From: an uncultured cyanobacterium
GTDB lineage: Bacteria > Cyanobacteriota > Cyanobacteriia > Pseudanabaenales > Pseudanabaenaceae
Reading direction: 5' to 3'
Length of the DNA: 5,471 nucleotides
NCBI GenBank assembly: GCA_903819605.1
Contig: CAIJEA010000313.1
Span: 1 to 5,471, forward strand
This document shows positions 1 to 4,747 of this stretch, piece by piece (position 1 is the stretch's first letter; each line of letters starts with the position of its first letter). Both the position numbers and the translations under genes were made by a program. The notes beneath the pieces were generated by a model. That model ran no database searches. It was not told where the DNA came from and saw only the letters and a program-made list of their open reading frames with translations.

Positions 1-41
1 GATATTTTAAAAGCCTTGCAAAGCAAGGCTTTTAAAATATC
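1..41. terminator. Perfect 19-bp hairpin, probable terminator of a gene left of the window
   Basis: Positions 1-19 and 23-41 are exact reverse complements around an AAA loop. The outer arm is AT-rich (GATATTTTAAAAG) and the inner stem is GC-richer (CCTTGC/GCAAGG). The 3' arm carries a CTTTTAAAA stretch rather than a free T-run, so termination is plausible on either strand but not certain. No gene can be seen to its left because the window starts here, and the palindrome could extend further. The arm resembles that of the hairpin at 1573-1617, so it may instead belong to a repeat family. Confidence 0.55.
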
Positions 42-90
42 TATGGGTTCTTTTACTCGAAACCTGCTGCAAAAAAGTCATAGCTCAGGA

Positions 91-111
91 TTGTGACGAA
101 ATTGTTACAAT
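91..111 (+). promoter_or_regulatory. Probable extended -10 promoter of the carotenoid oxygenase gene with an overlapping inverted repeat
   Basis: TACAAT at 106-111 matches five of six bases of the -10 consensus and is preceded by TG one base upstream (103-104), which is the extended -10 form. No good -35 is visible at 16-18 bp. The right part overlaps an inverted repeat: TTGTGAC (91-97), a 6-bp spacer, then GTTACAA (104-110), with six of seven pairs complementary. A start near 118 would leave a leader of about 20 nt before the ATG at 138. The operator role is inference from the overlap; no regulator is identified. Confidence 0.35.
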
Positions 112-137
112 GTGTTGATAGTTATTAGAAAATATTT

Positions 138-1580
138 ATGGTTCAAGCTTCATCGCCTACTTTTTCGCGTAAAGATTGGCAAAAGGGATATGAATCTCTC
201 CGCAGTGAGCAAGCTTACTGGATTGATGAAGTTGAGGGGCAAATACCAACGGAGTTAGAGGGAACTCTATTTCGTAACGGACCTGGACAGCTTGATATCA
301 ATGGGCAAAAGTACGGACATCCTTTTGATGGGGATGGAATGATCTGTGCGATCGCGTTTAAAGACGGTAAGGCTCACTTCTCGAATCAATTTGTGAAAAC
401 ACCTGAGTTTTTAGCAGAGCAAAAAGCAGGAAAAATCTTATATAGAGGTGTATTTGGAACCCAAAAGGCTGGGGGATGGCTCAGTAATATATTTGATTTA
501 CGCAATAAAAACGTTGCAAATACGAATGTGGTATATCAGGGTGGCAAGTTATTAGCTCTATGGGAAGCTGCACGACCCTATTCGCTCAATCCTAAGAATT
601 TAGATACGTTGGGCATAGAAACTTTTGACGGTAAGCTAGCTTCAGGACAAGTTTTCACTGCACATCCAAGGCGGGACGATCGCACGGGGGATTTGTGGGG
701 ATTTGGTGTGCAACCAGGACCGAAGTCTACCATCTCTATTTATCAAGTAACAAATCAAGGTGAGTTAAGAACTGAATCACAGGTAAAAGTATCAGGCTTT
801 TGTTTTTTGCATGATTTTGCTTACACGCCAAACTACAGGATTTTCATGCAGAATCCTGTGTCTTTTAAGCCATTACCCTTCATGCTAGGTCTAGCAACAG
901 CAGGAGAATGTATTGAATTAAAGCCAAATTCCCCTAGTCAATTTTTGCTAATCGATCGCCATGGCAACCTGCAAACTTTGGAAACCGATCCTTGCTTTGT
1001 ATTTCATCATTGCAATGCCTATGAAGTGGGCGATGAAATTATTTTGGATTCGGTTTGCTATCCTGACTATCCCAAGTTAGAACCAAATACCGACTTTCGG
1101 AATATTGATTTTGACAAGGTGATTGCGGGTCAGTTATATCGCTTTACGATTAACCCCAAACTTGGCACAGTAGAACGCAAACTAATATTAGAACGATCTT
1201 GCGAGTTTCCTGTAGTGCATCCCCGTTGTGTGGGGCAGAAACATCGCTATGCCTATATTGGCGCGATCGCAAAAAATTCTGGTAATGCACCGTTGCAAGC
1301 AATCGCTAAGGTCGATATGGAAACTGGCAAACAAGAATTTCATAGCTTTGCACCACGAGGGTTTATCAGTGAGCCAATTTTTGTACCCCGCGATCGTAAT
1401 GCCGACAGTGCTGAAGATGATGGATGGGTACTGACGTTAATTTTTGATGCAACACACAATCGTTCAGACTTAGTGATTCTGGATGCTCAAAACATATCGG
1501 GTCAGCCCGTAGCCACATTGCACTTAAAACATCATGTCCCCTATGGTCTTCATGGAAGCTTTACTAACGAAGTTTTTTAA
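138..1580 (+). CDS. aco: Apocarotenoid-15,15'-oxygenase (carotenoid oxygenase, RPE65/CCD family)
   Basis: This is a soluble non-heme iron(II) oxygenase that, in its Synechocystis relative ACO (Diox1), cleaves C20-C35 beta-apocarotenals at the 15,15' bond to give retinal. At 480 aa it is close to the roughly 490 aa of that enzyme and appears collinear with it throughout. The four iron-binding histidines of the seven-bladed propeller are visible: H176 (TAHP), H225 (LHDF), H290 (FHHCNA) and H472 (GLHGSF). The second-shell glutamates are E143 (LWEA), E356 (CEFP) and E412 (SEPIF). Other family blocks are FRNGPG near 45, HPFDGDGM near 61, GGWLSNIFD near 112 and NAPLQAIAKVD near 383. There is no signal peptide. 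The start at 138 fits the family N-terminus (DWQKGY near 13), although no Shine-Dalgarno is evident. The exact substrate is inferred from similarity recalled from memory; the family assignment is firm. Confidence 0.93.
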   Translation: MVQASSPTFSRKDWQKGYESLRSEQAYWIDEVEGQIPTELEGTLFRNGPGQLDINGQKYGHPFDGDGMICAIAFKDGKAHFSNQFVKTPEFLAEQKAGKILYRGVFGTQKAGGWLSNIFDLRNKNVANTNVVYQGGKLLALWEAARPYSLNPKNLDTLGIETFDGKLASGQVFTAHPRRDDRTGDLWGFGVQPGPKSTISIYQVTNQGELRTESQVKVSGFCFLHDFAYTPNYRIFMQNPVSFKPLPFMLGLATAGECIELKPNSPSQFLLIDRHGNLQTLETDPCFVFHHCNAYEVGDEIILDSVCYPDYPKLEPNTDFRNIDFDKVIAGQLYRFTINPKLGTVERKLILERSCEFPVVHPRCVGQKHRYAYIGAIAKNSGNAPLQAIAKVDMETGKQEFHSFAPRGFISEPIFVPRDRNADSAEDDGWVLTLIFDATHNRSDLVILDAQNISGQPVATLHLKHHVPYGLHGSFTNEVF

Positions 1581-1617
1581 AAGAAAGCGTCGCTTCACGC
1601 CGCTTTCTTTTAAAAAA
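1573..1617. terminator. Bidirectional hairpin shared by two convergent genes
   Basis: Positions 1573-1589 and 1601-1617 form a perfect 17-bp stem around an 11-nt loop (1590-1600). An alternative inner pairing of GCGT (1587-1590) with ACGC (1597-1600) is also possible. The T-rich strand of each arm makes it a plausible terminator in both directions. The oxygenase stop (1578-1580) and the DUF1824 stop (1610-1612, minus strand) both lie inside the stem, so each reading frame ends with the same Phe-stop bases TTTTTTAA. Confidence 0.7.
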
Positions 1618-2011
1618 GATCAAGGGCAAAATGTCCATGGGTGCCACTGTAGCCATCTGTAAAATCAGTATGAAAGGATATTAGTACTCCCCGATATGCA
1701 CCTTTGTAATTGTCAGAATGATAGCGACGACTACGGGGATTGTATTTGATATAAACACCGTCAGCGATCGCGGGCAAGTTAGCCTCAGGCAACTCGTAAC
1801 GAAAATGAGCAGCATAATTTTGTAATGCTTGTAATGCTTCTTGTGTATTGTCAGCACAGATGCCAAAAATATGATAGTCAGACTGTTTAGTTAAGTAATC
1901 TAGAGCTTCGCAGATTTGCGATCGGCGATCTGGAGTTGCAGTTTCGACAGCTAAGTCACTTAGTTCCCATAAAACTCGCTCAGCATCGGCGATGGTTAAA
2001 TTGTTACTCAT
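1610..2011 (-). CDS. DUF1824 family protein, conserved in cyanobacteria, function unknown
   Basis: This 133-aa soluble protein has no signal peptide or membrane segment. I recognise it as DUF1824 from its C-terminal half, where residues 85-133 carry GVYIKY, then YKGAYRGVLIS (102-112) and end in GHFALDLF (126-133). The N-terminal half (1-65) looks helical, with acidic and leucine-rich stretches. The family is largely cyanobacterial and I know of no established function. The length appears complete for the family, so the ATG at 2011 (minus strand) is the likely start. No Shine-Dalgarno is visible. It converges on the carotenoid oxygenase and diverges from the DUF3318 gene, with repeat copy A about 45 bp upstream of its start. 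Confidence 0.85.
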   Translation of the reverse strand: MSNNLTIADAERVLWELSDLAVETATPDRRSQICEALDYLTKQSDYHIFGICADNTQEALQALQNYAAHFRYELPEANLPAIADGVYIKYNPRSRRYHSDNYKGAYRGVLISFHTDFTDGYSGTHGHFALDLF

Positions 2012-2037
2012 GGGTTACTAAGATCGGGAAAAGCTAA

Positions 2038-2043
2038 ATTATA
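2038..2043 (-). promoter_or_regulatory. Candidate -10 box for the DUF1824 gene
   Basis: On the minus strand this reads TATAAT, a perfect -10 consensus, 26 bp upstream of the ATG at 2011. At 17-bp spacing the -35 position falls at 2061-2066 (CTGCTA on the minus strand), inside the left arm of repeat copy A, and does not resemble TTGACA. Either the promoter depends on an activator or the repeat has replaced an older -35. A chance match is possible in AT-rich DNA. Confidence 0.3.
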
Positions 2044-2057
2044 TGTTGTTTAAAATC

Positions 2058-2171
2058 ATATAGCAGTAGCCAGTTATGTTGGAACAAAAGCAAAACCCAG
2101 AAGAGAGTGGCGCTTTGCACCGCCACTCTCTTCTGGGTTTTATGTCTTAACTTATTTGGCTATAGCTATAT
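2058..2171. repeat. Palindromic repeat element, copy A (MITE-like, non-coding)
   Basis: The ends form an imperfect inverted repeat: 2058-2072 against 2157-2171 pair in 13 of 15 positions (TAGCCA/TGGCTA inner parts). Between them is a perfect 21-bp hairpin (2092-2112 with 2121-2141) around an 8-nt loop. The outer stem is AAAACCCAGAA and the core is built on GAGAGTGGCG. Copy B at 4637-4747 matches the left arm in 38 of 43 ungapped positions and the right arm in about 34 of 38 with one gap, but not the core. The element holds no ORF and sits between two divergent genes, so it is not positioned to terminate either. A non-autonomous element or dispersed palindrome family is the likeliest class. 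No clear target-site duplication can be fixed. Confidence 0.8.
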
Positions 2172-2283
2172 AATCTGCAAAACGCTTTCTTTAAAAAACT
2201 GTTTAGTAATCCTAAATAATATATGAGAGGAATCGAAGACACCTTCACTATAAAAATGTGGCAAAAATAGTTTCCCTACTCCT

Positions 2284-2895
2284 ATGAACATCAATGAAGA
2301 AATCGCACGTTTGCGGGATCTCTTACCTGCATCTTGGCGCATAGCTACATCAATTAAATCGAAACCTGAGCAAATTGAGCCAATCTCAAGTTTACAGATT
2401 TTACCTTGGGCTAAGGGAGCGCAGATAGGCATAAATTTTCGTTTATGGAGACAGATGCCCGAAGCTGAGCGAGACCTGTTGCTATTGCATGAAGTAAGCT
2501 GGCGACAACAAACTAAATGGTTACAAGTGGGGGCTTATCAAGGCATAGCAGCCACGGCTTTAGCGGGAGGAATTGTCGAAGCTGTACAAGGCGACGTAAC
2601 GGGAATGGCGATCGCCATATTATTAGGGACAATTGGTATCAATCAAATTTTACGTAGTAACAAAAGCTCACAAATACGAGTGCAAGCAGACATGGAAGCG
2701 CTTGAAGTTGCTCAAAAACGAGGATATGGCGAAGCTGAGGCGGCTAGAGCATTACTTGAAGCAATTCCTGATGCAGCAAGATTGACAGGAAGAAACACGC
2801 CAGAATTTACTGAACTGATTCGCTGTCAAAATCTAAGAGCGATCGCGGGATTATCAAAGAACACTGTTCCAAACACTGGAATTAATGATTTCTGA
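2284..2895 (+). CDS. DUF3318 domain membrane protein, cyanobacterial, function unknown
   Basis: This is a 203-aa protein. I recognise DUF3318 from the N-terminal block NEEIARLRDLLPAS (3-17), SKPEQ (26-30), the INFRLW segment (50-55), the LLLLHEVSW stretch (65-73), and the C-terminal TELIRCQNLRAIAGLS (176-191). Residues about 84-124 are hydrophobic and glycine-rich, probably a membrane hairpin of one or two helices. They are followed by a charged helical part (ADMEALEVAQKRGYGEAEAARALLEA, 135-160). The order of helix, HE, membrane hairpin and AD-helix recalls M48 peptidases, but the catalytic pattern is incomplete: HEVSW stands where HExxH would be. The last 12 residues look variable. The ATG at 2284 matches the usual family N-terminus. 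A weak TATAAA at 2249-2254 is the only promoter hint, and no Shine-Dalgarno is visible. Confidence 0.88.
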   Translation: MNINEEIARLRDLLPASWRIATSIKSKPEQIEPISSLQILPWAKGAQIGINFRLWRQMPEAERDLLLLHEVSWRQQTKWLQVGAYQGIAATALAGGIVEAVQGDVTGMAIAILLGTIGINQILRSNKSSQIRVQADMEALEVAQKRGYGEAEAARALLEAIPDAARLTGRNTPEFTELIRCQNLRAIAGLSKNTVPNTGINDF

Positions 2896-2916
2896 GCGTA
2901 GTAACAATAAGAATAA

Positions 2917-3003
2917 GTTTTGTTGAGGGTAAATATTAGGTTAACTTTCAACAAAACCAATTTTAGGATTTTCTGTATCTATGGCGCTGAAAATCCTAAG
3001 ATT
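2917..3003. other. Two back-to-back hairpins downstream of the DUF3318 gene
   Basis: Hairpin 1 pairs 2917-2930 with 2944-2957: ten perfect outer pairs (GTTTTGTTGA/TCAACAAAAC), then two G-U and two Watson-Crick pairs, with a 13-nt loop. Hairpin 2 starts after a single base and pairs 2959-2973 with 2989-3003: 15 pairs, one of them G-U, with a 15-nt loop. Neither is followed by a T-run of terminator quality, although TTTT occurs just after hairpin 1. They could be a weak terminator pair, a processed 3' RNA structure or the remnant of a palindromic element. The rest of the 2896-3142 gap shows no ORF or convincing promoter. Confidence 0.55.
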
Positions 3004-3142
3004 AGTTTCATAATTAGAACTACGAATACTTACTATCTCTTGATAAGTTAATCTATTTTTATGTTAGTATTTAGAACTTTATAGGATTAAATACGCTATC
3101 GTTCAGCGCGTCTAATTCTCAAGATAAAAGGGCATTCATTAT

Positions 3143-4165
3143 ATGAGCAGCTGTAGAAATGCGCTAGAAGAACTAGTAATCGAAGAAGCAGAAGCACAAT
3201 ACAAAAGATTAGGTGCCGATGTGAAGAAGCGCGTCGATCTTAGCGAAGTGATCGCTTACACACTCAATCGTTTGCCGCCAATGTATGCGACTACCCAACG
3301 TGGATGGGTACAACAACGCAAAAAAGCAGATCAAGATTTAGGGGCAGCAATTACCAAAACCGTACGCAATGGATTTCTTAGTACGCAAAGTGACATCTTG
3401 AGAGAAAGCGATCCAATTCCCGCTCATGAGCTAATCAGTCAAGCGCGATCGCTAGTTAAGTTAAGAAAATTATTGAATAAAGACTATCTCAAATGGAAAG
3501 ATGTACCTGAAATCGTGCGAGATGCCATGGATTCAGGCTATTACCAAAGTCTTTCTAACGGGACTTATGTCAGTTTAGATAGACGTAATTCCCTATTAGC
3601 TCGTAGCTACGCTGTCCGTCGCCGCACAACCCCCTCAATATTACCCAACGCATCTAAAAGCGAGAAAACCGAAAAAGATATCTCCGCAGAGATTAGAGAC
3701 TTTGAGTCTTATATGTCAGGAACTGGCTATCGATATAGCAATATTCTCGAAAGTCTTGTATCCGCGATCGTTGAGCGCCGTGTCCAACGTCTTGATGAAG
3801 CAATTCAGCAAAAAGTTAGTATTGATGATGTAGCGGCATATGTTTTAAATCGCTTGCCGCCAATGTATGCAACCAGTCGTCGTGGGTTACAAAATTTGCG
3901 GCAAAGAGTAAAGTCGGAAATGACAAATCAAATTATTAGTATTGTCAAAGAAGCCATAACAAAGGTGATGCAAGCACCTGAAAGAGCTTTATCTCCATTA
4001 CCTTTTGAAAAGTTTAATTTAGAACTAGAAGATACTCTATTGCAATTGCGTGAATTACTGGGGCGAACCGACATTACATGGCGCAATGTCGCTGAGGTAG
4101 TAGAAGAATGCTTAAGAGCGCCTAAAACTGACTATCCAACTTGGCGAGCAAAACATGATGTCTGA
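3143..4165 (+). CDS. Protein with two tandem ComFB-type units
   Basis: This 340-aa soluble protein carries the ComFB (late competence) signature twice: YTLNRLPPMYATTQRG at 39-54 and YVLNRLPPMYATSRRG at 233-248. Each is followed about 65-80 residues later by a matching segment, LRKLLNKDYLKWKDVPEIV (107-125) and LRELLGRTDITWRNVAEVV (303-320), so the duplicated unit is roughly 125 residues (about 4-131 and 200-327). A basic, serine-rich linker (about 145-195) joins them. ComFB proteins in cyanobacteria have been reported as cyclic-dinucleotide receptors linked to motility, competence and cell size. Whether this two-unit form binds a nucleotide is inference. AAAGGG at 3127-3132, ten bases before the ATG at 3143, is a fair ribosome-binding site. 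The next gene, 83 bp downstream, has its own -10 box, so an operon is not required. Confidence 0.85.
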   Translation: MSSCRNALEELVIEEAEAQYKRLGADVKKRVDLSEVIAYTLNRLPPMYATTQRGWVQQRKKADQDLGAAITKTVRNGFLSTQSDILRESDPIPAHELISQARSLVKLRKLLNKDYLKWKDVPEIVRDAMDSGYYQSLSNGTYVSLDRRNSLLARSYAVRRRTTPSILPNASKSEKTEKDISAEIRDFESYMSGTGYRYSNILESLVSAIVERRVQRLDEAIQQKVSIDDVAAYVLNRLPPMYATSRRGLQNLRQRVKSEMTNQIISIVKEAITKVMQAPERALSPLPFEKFNLELEDTLLQLRELLGRTDITWRNVAEVVEECLRAPKTDYPTWRAKHDV

Positions 4166-4182
4166 TTTACAGCACAATACGC

Positions 4183-4204
4183 TTAAGATCGCGTTAAGAT
4201 CGCG
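4183..4204 (+). repeat. Perfect 11-bp tandem direct repeat upstream of the glutaredoxin gene
   Basis: TTAAGATCGCG occurs twice with no gap (4183-4193 and 4194-4204), ending 14 bp before the TATAAT at 4219. It covers the place where a -35 element would sit: TTAAGA at 4194-4199 would give a long 19-bp spacer. Two head-to-tail sites next to a promoter suit an activator or repressor binding pair, but a slippage product of HIP1-like sequence is equally possible. Confidence 0.5.
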
Positions 4205-4218
4205 AATAGTAAAACATT

Positions 4219-4224
4219 TATAAT
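4219..4224 (+). promoter_or_regulatory. Probable -10 box of the glutaredoxin gene
   Basis: This is a perfect TATAAT in an intergenic gap, 24 bp before the ATG at 4249, giving a leader of about 18 nt if transcription starts near 4231. No -35 consensus lies at 16-18 bp. The tandem 11-bp repeat occupies that region, which would fit a factor-dependent promoter. Confidence 0.45.
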
Positions 4225-4248
4225 TTGTAAAACAAGAATCAACCCAAT

Positions 4249-4575
4249 ATGCTTAGCCCTATTTTGCAAACTAAAATCGAGAGCCAAATCAGTAACAATA
4301 AGATCATGCTCTATATCAAGGGCACTCCTCAACAGCCTCAGTGTGGATTTTCAGCAGCAGTTGTTCAAGTATTCAACTCCCTAGGACATCCTTACGAAAC
4401 AGACAATATTCTTGAGGATGGTGAATTGCGTCAAGGGTTGAAGGAGTTTTCCAGTTGGCCAACTTTTCCACAGGTTTATGTAGGCGGTGAATTTGTTGGC
4501 GGCTGTGACATTGTGATGGAGCTAAATCAACGCGGTGAACTAGCAACTATTGTCCAAGAAGCGATCGCTAAATAG
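4249..4575 (+). CDS. grxD: Monothiol glutaredoxin, Grx4/CGFS type
   Basis: This 108-aa single-domain protein is the usual length for class II monothiol glutaredoxins. These bind a [2Fe-2S] cluster together with glutathione and act as cluster carriers or iron sensors in the cytoplasm more than as disulfide reductases. The active site CGFS is C32-S35. Glutathione-binding features are K24 in KGTP, WPTFPQVYV (70-78) with the expected cis-proline P74, and GGCD (84-87). One further cysteine (C86) is the usual family residue. The start at 4249 gives the normal short N-terminal helix before the first strand (IMLYIKG, 19-25). The ribosome-binding site is weak. It has its own -10 box and a strong terminator, so it is probably monocistronic. 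The CGFS motif and length make the assignment firm; a specific role in this organism is inferred. Confidence 0.96.
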   Translation: MLSPILQTKIESQISNNKIMLYIKGTPQQPQCGFSAAVVQVFNSLGHPYETDNILEDGELRQGLKEFSSWPTFPQVYVGGEFVGGCDIVMELNQRGELATIVQEAIAK

Positions 4576-4636
4576 ATCCGTCCTCGTAAGGATCTAAGTT
4601 CTATAAAGTAAAAAAGGCACTAAGTGCCTTTTTTAC
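4573..4636 (+). terminator. Rho-independent terminator of the glutaredoxin gene, preceded by a small hairpin
   Basis: The main hairpin pairs 4608-4620 with 4624-4636: a perfect 13-bp stem (GTAAAAAAGGCAC) around a TAA loop, with six T in the descending arm at 4629-4634. It is symmetrical enough to act on both strands. A 7-bp perfect inverted repeat, TAGATCC (4573-4579) with GGATCTA (4590-4596), begins at the stop codon itself and may help stalling or protect the transcript end. Repeat copy B begins directly after the main stem. Confidence 0.85.
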
Positions 4637-4747
4637 ATAGCAGTAGCCAGTTGTGTTGTGACAAAAATAAAACCCAGAATAGAATTGCGGAGCGAAGCTC
4701 CGCAATTCTATTCTGGGTTTTATTGCTTAAATATTTGGCTATAGCTA
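4637..4747. repeat. Palindromic repeat element, copy B; also serves as a likely terminator for the MFS gene
   Basis: Same family as copy A at 2058-2171: left arm 4637-4679 (38 of 43 identical) and right arm 4711-4747. Imperfect terminal inverted repeats pair TAGCAGTAGCCA (4638-4649) with TGGCTATAGCTA (4736-4747) in 10 of 12 positions. The hairpin is longer than in copy A: a perfect 28-bp stem (4666-4693 with 4697-4724) around a GAA loop, with a core (TAGAATTGCGGAGC) unrelated to that of copy A. Read on the minus strand, the stem is followed by a T-rich stretch, so it could end transcription of the MFS gene, whose stop codon starts at the adjacent base. It carries no ORF. Confidence 0.85.

Noticed and set aside
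91..110. NtcA or CRP-type site upstream of the oxygenase
   Set aside because: NtcA needs GTA-N8-TAC and CRP needs TGTGA-N6-TCACA. Here TGTGA and TTACA are 8 bp apart, and the GT and AC bases are 12 apart, so neither fits.
1228..1434. 68-aa plus-strand ORF inside the oxygenase gene
   Set aside because: It lies wholly within the well-supported oxygenase frame, shows no recognisable family and has no ribosome-binding site of note.
1681..1866. 61-aa minus-strand ORF overlapping DUF1824
   Set aside because: It is a shifted frame of the DUF1824 gene on the same strand, with no domain pattern.
2058..2171. Copy A as a terminator for a neighbouring gene
   Set aside because: Both neighbours are transcribed away from it, so position argues against a terminator role even though the hairpin is strong.
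2166..2432. 88-aa minus-strand ORF across the DUF3318 start
   Set aside because: It overlaps the conserved N-terminus of DUF3318 antisense and ends in the repeat, with no family resemblance.
2058..4747. Copies A and B as ends of one composite transposon or CRISPR repeats
   Set aside because: The DNA between them holds a DUF3318 gene, a ComFB-type gene and a glutaredoxin gene with no transposase, and the two copies are far apart with no spacer-like array.
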